From CAZUFB01 sp048173955 (GTDB lineage: Bacteria > Actinomycetota > Coriobacteriia > Coriobacteriales > UMGS124): a DNA stretch of 40,768 bases. Below the pieces are notes generated by a model. That model made no database searches. It saw nothing but the letters and a program-made list of their open reading frames with translations, and was not told the DNA's origin. The position numbers and the translations under genes were made by a program. Location: assembly GCA_048173955.1 (NCBI GenBank), contig DBEYOB010000191.1, forward strand, positions 1 to 40,768, read 5' to 3'. Shown one piece after another: positions 25,127 through 33,041 of the stretch (the stretch's first letter is position 1; every line of letters begins with the position of its first letter).

Positions 25127-26734
25127 CTACTCTACGGTGAACAGGAAGTTGGTGTCGCGGCCGCTCACAAGCTCGGTGCCGTCGGACAGGGTGCACGTCG
25201 TGCGGATCTTGAGCAGGTACGAACCGGGGTTCTCGGGCGTGAAATCCATGCGCCAGTACGTCCAGCAGGTCGGGTCGTTGTCGGGCGTCTCCATGGTGAT
25301 CCACGTCTTGCCGTGGTCGAGCGAGTACTCGACCTTGGTGATGGGGGCGTCGAACGCGTCGGCAAAGCCTTCGAGGTGCACCGTCTCGCCGGCGGGCAGC
25401 ACCACGCCGTCGGGGTAGTTGAGCACGGCGCTGTTGGGCTTACCGTCATAGGTGCCGGTGTGCGGGTCGACGATGGGGTTCGACTCGGTACTCAGCTCAT
25501 AGCCTTCGGTCGTCACGAACTCGATGGTCTGGATAGCCTTCATGAACGAGGCGGCCGAACCGCGCGGGACGATAAGCGTGAGGGGATAGCCTTGGGTCAC
25601 GGGCAGCGGCTCGCCGTTGATCTCGGTCACGAGCAGGCAGTCCTCGTTGTTGACCGCATAGAAGCTCGGAGAGACCAGGTTATAGCCGTCTTCGGTGGTG
25701 CACTTGAGGTTGGTCACCGTGTCGGCCGGCTTGACGTAGTCGATGACGTCCTTCATCGAGACGCCGGTGAACTCGCCCTGGAAGATCCAGGCCCCGCCGT
25801 TGCCGTTGGCGATGCATACCTGCTTCATGGTATGGGTCTGCGTGCCGAACGTCTCGACGAGCTCGGAGACGCTCATCTCGATGGGGTTCTCGACCTCGCC
25901 GCCGATGCTGATGATCCACTCATCGGCCACGGCCGGGTCGGTGGTGGTGCGCCACTCGGCGGGCTCGTTGTTGAGCGACTCGAAGAACATCTGGTCGGTC
26001 TCGGAGACCGTGGTCTGGTCGTAGCTCACCTCGACGGCAGCCTCGTCGGCGGAGACATCGGTGATGCCCTTGTACAGGTCGTACTTGGCGTAGTCCCACA
26101 TCTCGAACATGTTGTTGCCCGGCGTCGTCTCACCACTCGAGATGTAGTGGCACGAATCGCAGCTGCCGTTCATAGCCTGGAACGCCGGATTGCTGTTGTG
26201 GATGCCGTGCAGCGATTCGGACAGCGGGATGCGGCCGAACTCGGTATGGCGATGGCACCCCAGGCAGTTGGCGAGCGTGGTCTGAGCGGCATAGCCCGTG
26301 CCATAGAGGTTGTGCTTGGTGTCGAGGCTCATCACGATGTCCTCGAAGCTCTTGTGGCACGAGAGGCAGCCGCGCTCGTCGGCGTTCAGATAGCTGATGT
26401 TCCAACCGGTGGAATCGTCGGGGACGGGCTGGTAGGTGTTCCCGAGCGCGTCGGTGTAGCGCTTGGACTCGTTGGCCTCGGCGTTGCCCTCAAGACGCTC
26501 GCCGAAGTCGACCTTCTCGGTGTACTCGGCGTAGTTGTCGAGCGACGTGCCGCCCTCGGTCCCGAAACCGATGGTGTTGCCCAGGCGGGTGTCCACCGCG
26601 GCGGTTTCCTCGGCGGCAGCCTCCTCGGCGGCGGCGCCGGCGGCTTCCTCGGCGATCGCCGGGACCGCGATGGCCCCGACCAGCCCGAGGATGAGCGCAC
26701 CGCTCAACGCCCGCAGCGCGAAGCTTCTCCTCAT
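25127..26734 (-). CDS. Secreted triheme cytochrome c fused to a sulfite-oxidase-like molybdopterin domain
   Basis: The 535-residue product starts with MRRSFAL and a hydrophobic stretch ending AIAEEA, a short signal with a twin-arginine look. Three heme-binding sites follow: CLSCH (123-127), CLGCH (157-161), CDSCH (192-196), with extra histidines for axial ligation. Residues 270-430 match the sulfite-oxidase molybdopterin fold, with the likely metal-ligand Cys307 in MKQVCIANGNGGAW. Residues about 430-535 match the Ig-like Mo-cofactor dimerisation domain (VEYSLDHGKTWITME). A multiheme donor or acceptor on the same chain suggests direct electron transfer to or from the active site outside the cytoplasm. 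AGGGGAG precedes the ATG. The substrate is unknown; sulfite, sulfoxide-like or organic acceptors are all possible. Confidence 0.85.
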   Translation of the reverse strand: MRRSFALRALSGALILGLVGAIAVPAIAEEAAGAAAEEAAAEETAAVDTRLGNTIGFGTEGGTSLDNYAEYTEKVDFGERLEGNAEANESKRYTDALGNTYQPVPDDSTGWNISYLNADERGCLSCHKSFEDIVMSLDTKHNLYGTGYAAQTTLANCLGCHRHTEFGRIPLSESLHGIHNSNPAFQAMNGSCDSCHYISSGETTPGNNMFEMWDYAKYDLYKGITDVSADEAAVEVSYDQTTVSETDQMFFESLNNEPAEWRTTTDPAVADEWIISIGGEVENPIEMSVSELVETFGTQTHTMKQVCIANGNGGAWIFQGEFTGVSMKDVIDYVKPADTVTNLKCTTEDGYNLVSPSFYAVNNEDCLLVTEINGEPLPVTQGYPLTLIVPRGSAASFMKAIQTIEFVTTEGYELSTESNPIVDPHTGTYDGKPNSAVLNYPDGVVLPAGETVHLEGFADAFDAPITKVEYSLDHGKTWITMETPDNDPTCWTYWRMDFTPENPGSYLLKIRTTCTLSDGTELVSGRDTNFLFTVE

Positions 26735-27104
26735 GGACGAACTCCCCTCTCTTTGCTGGCTTCCCTGCCGCCCGGCACCTCGCTGCCGAACGGCCTTCTC
26801 CCGTGCGGCGGGGATTCGTCCCGTTGAATCCCGCCCGCACGCACTTGCGGAGCTATTGTTGGGACACGACGCCCCGGCAGACAACTCGAGAAAATATATC
26901 GAGGCTGTGAGCTGGGAGTTTGCTGAAGAGGTTTCAGGAGCCGCGGGGTGCGCGACATGCCGGCGAGCATGCGACGGCAGCCTATTGACGTCGTGTTCCC
27001 CGGTGTTGAAGTGGTGTTGACATGTCGTAAATTCGGTTTTGGCAGTGTTCCGCGAGGCCACACGATCGCCTTGGCTCAGCCCCTCTTTGGTCCCATGGAC
27101 TGAA

Positions 27105-27199
27105 ATGGTCAATACCGACATCGGGATTGACCATTTTTTGGCCGATACCGATATCGGGATTGACCATTTTTTGGCCGATACCGAAAACTGGATGGTCAA
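27105..27199. promoter_or_regulatory. Tandem 33-bp repeat forming an array of ATTGACCAT half-sites
   Basis: Two copies of a 33-bp unit (27112-27144 and 27145-27177, one mismatch) and a 7-nt third start make up this array. The half-site ATTGACCAT or its complement occurs at 27105 (reverse), 27126, 27159 and, with one change at its end, 27192 (reverse). The steps are 21, 33 and 33 bp, near whole helical turns, and a CCGATATCGG palindrome sits between sites. The array lies between the divergent cytochrome-fusion and GGT-like genes. A 67-codon open frame through it has an 11-residue repeat but no clear ribosome site. Confidence 0.55.
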
Positions 27200-27344
27200 C
27201 CTGCCGCTCTATGCGGCGGGACTGCTCCCGGCGGCGCTGTAGCGGGCCGCCGACCCGTGCGGCGGGTCAGACCGCGCAGCGCCCCGACGCCGCGTGGTAG
27301 GATGGGCGCACGCCCGATTGTCCGGCAACGTCGAGGAGCCGCCC

Positions 27345-29009
27345 ATGTACACCCCGTTCGACCCCGCCTGCCAGCGCTTACCTTCGCAGCGCTACCCCCT
27401 GTTCGCGCGCCGCGGCATGGTGAACTGCTCGAACCCGCTCGCCGCCGCGGCCGGTATGGAGGCACTGCGGGCGGGCGGCAACGCCGTCGACGCCGCCGTG
27501 GCGGCCGCGGCGGCGCTCACCGTGGTCGAGCCGACCGCAAACGGGCTGGGGTCGGACGCGTTCGCGCTGGTCTGGTCCGCCGCCGACCGTCGGCTCTTCG
27601 GCCTCAACGCGAGCGGGCCGGCACCGATGGGCATCTCGCGCGAGCGCGTCGTCGCCGACGGGCATGCGGTTCCCGGCCCTGCGGGCCCCACCATGCCCAA
27701 GCGCGGTTGGACGCCGGTAACGGTGCCCGGCGCCGTGGGCGCGTGGGCCGAACTCACCCGACGGTTCGGACGGCGTTCTCTCGCCGACAACGTGACCCCG
27801 GCGGCGCGCTATGCCCGCGAGGGCTATCCATGCGCCGCCTACCTGGCCCGCGTATGGGCGGCGGCGCACCGGGGCTTCGAGCCGCTGCGCGACAACCCGG
27901 TGTTCGCGGAATGGTTCCGCACCTTCGCGCCCGCCACGCCCGACGCCCCCAACGGCCGCGCGCCCTACGCCGGGGAGCTCGTGACGCTCCCCCGCCACGC
28001 CGACACCCTCGAGGAGATCGGCGCCACCGACGCGCGCTCCTTCTACGAGGGCGATCTCGCCCGCGCCATCGACGCCGCCTCGCGCGCCCACGGCGGCTAC
28101 CTGCGCTACGAGGACCTGGCGGCCTTCCGTCCCCGGTGGGTCGAACCCATCTCGGTCGACTACCGCGGCTACACCGTATGCGAGATCCCGCCCAACGGGC
28201 AGGGCATCGCCGCGCTCATGGCGCTCAACATCCTCAGGGAGTTCGACTTCTCCCCCGACGCGCTGGGGACGCCGCTCGCCTGCCACCGCCAGATCGAGGC
28301 CATGAAGATCGCCTTCGCCGACGCCTTCCGCTACGTGACCGACCCGCAGTTCATGGAGCTCGACTACCGCGACCTGCTCGACCCGGCCTACGGCGCGCAG
28401 CGCGCCGGCGAGATCGGCTCACAGGCCGCCGACCACGGGCCGGCGCTGCCTCCCAAAAGCGGGACCGTCTACCTGTGCTGCGCCGACGGCGAGGGGAACA
28501 TGGTCTCCTACATCCAGTCGAACTACATGGGCTTCGGCTCGGGGGTGGTGGTGGAGGGCACCGGCATCGCCCTGCAGAACCGCGGCGCCGACTTCTCGCT
28601 CGACCCCGCCGCGGCAAACCGCCTCGAGCCGGGCAAGCGGACCTACCACACCATCATCCCCGGGTTCCTCATGCGCGACGGGGCGCCGGTGGGACCGTTC
28701 GGGGTGATGGGCGCCTACATGCAGCCGCAGGGCCACGTGCAGACAGTGATGAACTACGTCGACTTCGGCCTCGACCCCCAGCAGGCGCTCGACGCACCGC
28801 GCTGGCAGTGGCTGCGCGACGGCACGGTCGCAGTGGAGACGCGCTTCTCCCCCGAGGTTGCCCGCCAGCTGCGCGAGCTCGGCCACGACGTGCACGTCGA
28901 GCTCGACACGGGCGAGTTCGGGCGCGGCCAGATGATCGTGCGCCTCGACAACGGCGTGCTGGTGGGCGGCACCGAAAGCCGCACCGACAGCAACATCGCC
29001 TGCTGGTAG
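27345..29009 (+). CDS. Gamma-glutamyltransferase-family protein
   Basis: The 554-residue protein has the N-terminal-nucleophile fold of gamma-glutamyltransferases: NPLAAAAGMEALRAGGNAVDAAVAA-type opening (about 30-55), then VVEPTANGLGSDAF, then the region of autocleavage SGTVYLCCADGEGN with Thr374 in place of the nucleophile threonine, then GFGSGVVVEGTGIALQNRG. The enzyme would cleave gamma-glutamyl bonds or transfer the group. No signal peptide is present, unlike periplasmic GGTs, so this may be a cytosolic GGT-like hydrolase with a different substrate. The start at 27345 has GAGGAG; an earlier ATG at 27294... region lacks one. It is monocistronic. Confidence 0.88.
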   Translation: MYTPFDPACQRLPSQRYPLFARRGMVNCSNPLAAAAGMEALRAGGNAVDAAVAAAAALTVVEPTANGLGSDAFALVWSAADRRLFGLNASGPAPMGISRERVVADGHAVPGPAGPTMPKRGWTPVTVPGAVGAWAELTRRFGRRSLADNVTPAARYAREGYPCAAYLARVWAAAHRGFEPLRDNPVFAEWFRTFAPATPDAPNGRAPYAGELVTLPRHADTLEEIGATDARSFYEGDLARAIDAASRAHGGYLRYEDLAAFRPRWVEPISVDYRGYTVCEIPPNGQGIAALMALNILREFDFSPDALGTPLACHRQIEAMKIAFADAFRYVTDPQFMELDYRDLLDPAYGAQRAGEIGSQAADHGPALPPKSGTVYLCCADGEGNMVSYIQSNYMGFGSGVVVEGTGIALQNRGADFSLDPAAANRLEPGKRTYHTIIPGFLMRDGAPVGPFGVMGAYMQPQGHVQTVMNYVDFGLDPQQALDAPRWQWLRDGTVAVETRFSPEVARQLRELGHDVHVELDTGEFGRGQMIVRLDNGVLVGGTESRTDSNIACW

Positions 29010-29123
29010 GAGCGGGCGGCGGGTTGCAAGGGCACGCCGCGGGCAGCACGTGCGACCGGAAGGGCCGCGGGCAAGAGGCGGCCGGGGCTGGCAGAGAAGA
29101 GAAGCGACCAAACGCTCGCCGAG

Positions 29124-29416
29124 ATTCGTTTAAAATCGCTTGATTTTGCTATCAAAGATTGACACACCAGCCAGTCGGAGCGATATTGAACGGATTGCTC
29201 GCCGGGCGCGCGTCGCCCATAGACGAACCTTCGGCCGCAAACGCATTCTGCAGCGATGCGACCTGCGCCTTTGTAGCCCGATGGCCCTTGGCCGCATGTC
29301 AAAACCATGCTGAGCGGCCAACAGAACAAGAATCGAACAATAGCTGGCGTTCAATATCGGACCTACTGGTTGTCAACTCAACATTTGATAGCCAAAAGAG
29401 GCGATAGTGAACGATT
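29124..29416. repeat. Inverted-repeat element, 69-nt arms
   Basis: The arms 29124-29192 and 29348-29416 are inverted copies that align without any gap at about 50 of 69 positions. The best blocks are GCTATCAAA (29148-29156 / 29384-29392) and the 12-bp CGATATTGAACG (29181-29192 / 29348-29359). They enclose 155 nt, which includes a GCATG/CATGC hairpin at about 29293. No gene is recognisable in 29010-29656. No clear flanking duplication is visible. Confidence 0.6.
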
Positions 29417-29656
29417 GCCGGCGCAACGGGATGAGCCGCGCCGCCACAGGAGGCGCCACGGGAAGGCATATTTGCCGCAACGGCAAAACCACCCCTACCG
29501 CGGCGCAGCCCACCGCCGTCGAAGCGCGACACGTCGCCGCCACGACAGGCTTTTTCGCCCATCCCATGCCCGCAATGCGCTATCCTTCGGGCGGCCTTAT
29601 CCAACAGCGGCGGCGCAACGCAGGCGCGGGACGTAGGACAGAGGAGACTGGCACGC

Positions 29657-30904
29657 ATGAAGCTGGAGGGCACCTGGCTGGAGGGCATCTGGCGCAAGGC
29701 AAGGTCCGGCAGCGGTTCCGACCGAGCGGGTGACTCGGCACAGGCGGAAGGAAGCCTCGAGCAAGACGGCGTCCGTCTCGGAGCGCACAGCACGGGAGCC
29801 GACGATCCGGAGACGAGCACCCCCGGCACCGTCTCCTCCGACGCCCCCGGCACCGTCGGCGCATCCGCTGTCCTCGGCGGCACCGATACCGCCGGAACCC
29901 CCGACACCAAAGACAGCACCCGCCCCGACGCATCCCCCTGCCCCGCCGGCTCGTTCCACTGTCCCTACTTAGCCGACCTCGAGCGCGGGGCGGCACGCTT
30001 CCAGACGCCCGACGAGGCCCGCCGCAGCGACGAGGTCTCGCGCAAGCGCAGCGTGGCACCGAGCTTTCCCCGGTTCTTCCTGCTGCTCAACGCCGGACTC
30101 ATCCTCACCGCCATCGCCATCGTGGTGTTCAAGACCCCCAACCACTTCGCGTTCGGCGGCACCTCGGGCGTGTCGGTCATCCTGAACACCCTGGTCCCCA
30201 ACCTGCCGGTCAGCGTGTTCATGTGGATCCTCAACATAGCGCTCGTCGTGCTCGGGCTCATCTTCCTCGAGTTCAAGGTGGTCGGCTGGAGCGTCTACGC
30301 CTCCATCGCGCTGTCGGGCTACACGTCGCTCGTCGAGCTGATCTACCCCTCGACCCAGTCGCCCACCGGCGACATGTGGCTCGACCTGTGCTTCGCGGTG
30401 CTGCTGCCCGCCATCGGCAGCGCGCTGGTGTTCGACATCGGCGCCTCGACCGGCGGCACCGACATCGTGGCCCTCATCCTCAAAAAGCACTCGAGCCTGC
30501 AGATCGGGCGCGCGCTGCTCGTGGTGGACATCGGCATCGTCCTCATCGCGGCGTTTCTGTACGGGCCGCGCGTCGGGCTCTACTGCGTGCTTGGCCTGTT
30601 CGCCAAGACTATGGTGGTCGACACCGCCATCGAGAGCCTGCACCTGCGCAAGGTGTGCACGGTCATCTGCACGCATCCCGACCTCGTCGAGGAGTTCATC
30701 GTGCGCGAGCTCAACCGCTCCGCCACCATCACGCACGGCATCGGCGCCTACACGGGGCGGCCCGTCACCATCCTGATGAGCGTGCTCACCCGGCGCGAGG
30801 CGATGCGGCTGCGCCTGTTCGTGCGGCGCATCGAGCCCGGTGCGTTCATCACGATCGTGAACAGCTCCGAAATCATCGGCAAGGGGTTCAGGGGGACGAA
30901 CTGA
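29657..30904 (+). CDS. YitT-family membrane protein with long N-terminal extension
   Basis: The 415-residue product contains the YitT core: membrane segments from about residue 138 to 325 (FFLLLNAGLILTAIAIVVF, FMWILNIALVVLGLIF, ALVFDIGASTGGTDIVALIL) and the C-terminal DUF2179 domain (CTVICTHPDLVEEFIVRELNRSATITHGIGAYTG) that lies in the cytosol. The role of the family is unknown. The first 130 residues are a disordered Ser/Thr/Gly/Asp-rich tail not normally present. GAGGAG lies before the ATG at 29657. The gene is single, with the 69-nt inverted-repeat element upstream. Confidence 0.88.
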   Translation: MKLEGTWLEGIWRKARSGSGSDRAGDSAQAEGSLEQDGVRLGAHSTGADDPETSTPGTVSSDAPGTVGASAVLGGTDTAGTPDTKDSTRPDASPCPAGSFHCPYLADLERGAARFQTPDEARRSDEVSRKRSVAPSFPRFFLLLNAGLILTAIAIVVFKTPNHFAFGGTSGVSVILNTLVPNLPVSVFMWILNIALVVLGLIFLEFKVVGWSVYASIALSGYTSLVELIYPSTQSPTGDMWLDLCFAVLLPAIGSALVFDIGASTGGTDIVALILKKHSSLQIGRALLVVDIGIVLIAAFLYGPRVGLYCVLGLFAKTMVVDTAIESLHLRKVCTVICTHPDLVEEFIVRELNRSATITHGIGAYTGRPVTILMSVLTRREAMRLRLFVRRIEPGAFITIVNSSEIIGKGFRGTN

Positions 30905-30970
30905 CGGAGGGGCGCGTCCGGCCGGAAAGCGGGACGTGAGACCGAATTGCCCGCGAGGCGCCGCCGCTGC

Positions 30971-32002
30971 CTACCCCCGCTTCCCGAACGCGTTCATGAG
31001 CACGCTCACGATGCCGCAGAGCAGGCCGCCCACGACCCAGGCGAGCCAGAACCACGCGGCCGAGGTGCCGAGCGGCTCGAAGTTGTCGGGGTCGGGCGAG
31101 GTCAGGACCGGCGCGAATAGCAGGATCAGCGCCACGATGGTTGCCAGAATCATGATCGCGCCGCACACCGCACCGACGCGCTGGCTCTGGGCGCGGCTGT
31201 TTAGCAGCGCCTCGCGGCGCGCGTCGTCGAGCTGGGCGTTCACGATGTCCTCGACCTCGAGGTCCTCGGCGGCGCTCTTGTTGTACTCGGCGATGTTCAC
31301 GCGGCCGAGGAGCATACCGTAGTGTGTGATGTTCCAAACACCGAGGGCGATGAAGAACAGCAGGAAGAACAGCCCCACGTTCTCCGCCGATTTCTCGAGC
31401 ATGAGCAGGCAGCCGATGCCGGCGATGATGAACGCGACGCCGGCGATGAGCCCGCCGGAGAACGCCTTGCGGGCGCCCGCCCGGTCGTCCTCGGTGTAGA
31501 AGTCCTCGATGAACGGATGCGCCTTCACGAACGCGGCGTGCGCCATGCCCGCCGGGACGAAAAACGCAAGGCCCGCAAGGACGCCGACGAGCACGATGAG
31601 GGTGAACAGGCCGTCTTTGCCGTTCCACGACGCAAGCGGCAGCGCTCCCTCGAAAAACAGGCCGATCGCGATGCCCAGCAAGATGCACGCGATACCCGTG
31701 GGCACCTTCCATGCCATCATGCGCTGGTGCTCGTCGTAGCCGCAGACGTCCTGCGCGGGCCCGGCGGGAACGCTCGCCGCAGCGGGGCCGGCGGGGCGCT
31801 GGGTCAGATCGCCCTGGACGAGCTCGTCGAGCGTGCACTCGAAGATCTGACACATCTTGAGCAGCTTGTCCATCTCGGGATAGGCGCGCTCGGACTCCCA
31901 CTTCGTCACCGCCTGGCGGCTCACGCCGAGCAGCATGGCGAGCTGCTCCTGGGTCATACCCTTGGCGGCGCGCAGGTGCTGGAGGTTGTCGCGAAAACTC
32001 AT
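30971..32002 (-). CDS. XRE-family HTH regulator with membrane domain
   Basis: The 343-residue protein starts with an XRE helix-turn-helix (FRDNLQHLRAAKGMTQEQLAMLLGVSRQAV written over residues 3-32, then KWESERAYPEMDKLLKM). After a linker there are about seven membrane segments with a charged helical stretch between the fourth and fifth (AAEDLEVEDIVNAQLDDARREALLNSR). Such fusions are thought to sense membrane or envelope state and act on DNA from the membrane. The start at 32002 is preceded by GAGGAG; in-frame ATGs further upstream give non-coding-like sequence. It is convergent with the YitT gene. Confidence 0.85.
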   Translation of the reverse strand: MSFRDNLQHLRAAKGMTQEQLAMLLGVSRQAVTKWESERAYPEMDKLLKMCQIFECTLDELVQGDLTQRPAGPAAASVPAGPAQDVCGYDEHQRMMAWKVPTGIACILLGIAIGLFFEGALPLASWNGKDGLFTLIVLVGVLAGLAFFVPAGMAHAAFVKAHPFIEDFYTEDDRAGARKAFSGGLIAGVAFIIAGIGCLLMLEKSAENVGLFFLLFFIALGVWNITHYGMLLGRVNIAEYNKSAAEDLEVEDIVNAQLDDARREALLNSRAQSQRVGAVCGAIMILATIVALILLFAPVLTSPDPDNFEPLGTSAAWFWLAWVVGGLLCGIVSVLMNAFGKRG

Positions 32003-32349
32003 GGTGGCTCCTCGGTCTCTGGTCGAAGGGATGGCGGAAACACCCGCGTGCGACGGTGCGGCGCCGCAGCGGCGCGTGCAGGGCGCACCGGACAGGCGCG
32101 GAAGCGCACTGGGCAAACACGGCGCCCCGACACCATCAGGCTAGCGGTAGCGAAGCCGCCATCCCACCACCTTGCGGCTTCATTTTGGCCGATTCGAGGC
32201 TACCTGGAGGTTGCAAACCGCTGGTCGCGGCAGGGCAATCGTATTTACATAGAGTCAATTATCAGCGGCGAAACCCCGGTCGCAGCGGCAACGCCCAGTC
32301 GGGGCGCCGAATCTCGGTCGAGGCGCCGAAGCCCCGGTCGCGGAACCCG
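32003..32349. other. Intergenic region with a hairpin
   Basis: No gene is seen. GAAGCCGC (32152-32159) pairs with GCGGCTTC (32174-32181), followed on the plus strand by ATTTTGG, but no plus-strand gene ends here. GGCGCCGAA is repeated at about 32305 and 32323. Confidence 0.35.
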
Positions 32350-32949
32350 TCAGCAGAAATGCTTGAGCCGCTCCTGGCGCTCGGCCAGCTCTTCGATGAA
32401 GCGCGCGTTGTCGTACAGCGCCACGAACAGCTCGCCCGTCGGCGGCGCGACGTTGGGCAGGTTGGTTTGGACGGTGGCAGAATCGCGCAGCGCGATGCGA
32501 ACGCACGCATTGGCGTTCGCCGTGGGGGCGCCCATGCGCCGCCGCACCTCCTCGGCATCGGCAACGTCCGCTATGCGCACCACCAAGTTCCGGAAGCCGA
32601 ACGCGATGACGAAGCGATCGCCGTACAGATCGACCCAGTTCCGGGCAAACGGGGGAACCGCAAAGAACACGGGGACCGCCAGGCAGGCAAGGGCAAACAG
32701 CTTCGGGGCGCCCACCAAGACGAGCAGTACGAAGCACACGCCGATACCGCCGACGGCAAGTGCATACGCCCACCAGTCGTTTTTGCCGACAAAGCGCTCG
32801 GCAGGGGGCTCGATGCAGGAGATGTCGTTCGAGACGGCAAAGTTATGCGTGGCGGCAGCTTCGGACGCACGGGCGCCACAGGCCCTCTCGGCCGGCGTCG
32901 CGGGAACGGCGGTGCGCACCGCGCTGTCCTTCGCGTGAAACCCGGCCAT
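32350..32949 (-). CDS. Small membrane protein, hypothetical, PH-like C-terminal domain
   Basis: The 199-residue product has a hydrophilic N-terminus (1-55), two membrane segments (about 60-80 and 84-100), and a C-terminal soluble domain containing WVDLYGDRFVIAFGFRNLVVRIADVADAEEV, which looks like the beta-rich start of a bacterial PH-type domain. I do not recognise a specific family. GGAGG lies 7 nt before the ATG. It lies between two regulator genes on the same strand with gaps on both sides. Confidence 0.65.
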   Translation of the reverse strand: MAGFHAKDSAVRTAVPATPAERACGARASEAAATHNFAVSNDISCIEPPAERFVGKNDWWAYALAVGGIGVCFVLLVLVGAPKLFALACLAVPVFFAVPPFARNWVDLYGDRFVIAFGFRNLVVRIADVADAEEVRRRMGAPTANANACVRIALRDSATVQTNLPNVAPPTGELFVALYDNARFIEELAERQERLKHFC

Positions 32950-33041
32950 GTGCCAACCTCCGCCCTATCGCAGCAACGTTATGCTTTCTTGTACCCGACG
33001 GCGCTGTCCAGTTGGCCGCGCGTCGGCAAAAACATTCACGA

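Noticed and set aside
23651..26827. A 1058-codon open frame on the plus strand
   Set aside because: It lies opposite the FNT, molybdopterin and cytochrome-fusion genes, lacks a ribosome site and any family motif, and is explained by the codon bias of GC-rich genes.
27112..27183. CRISPR-like tandem repeat
   Set aside because: There are only two full copies directly joined with no spacers between them.
27039..27242. 67-residue peptide with an 11-residue repeat
   Set aside because: The frame is a consequence of the 33-bp DNA repeat, both strands are open, and no convincing ribosome site precedes it. The operator interpretation fits better.
29299..29919. 206-codon frame on the minus strand
   Set aside because: It covers the inverted-repeat element and the start of the YitT gene, and its composition is not coding-like.
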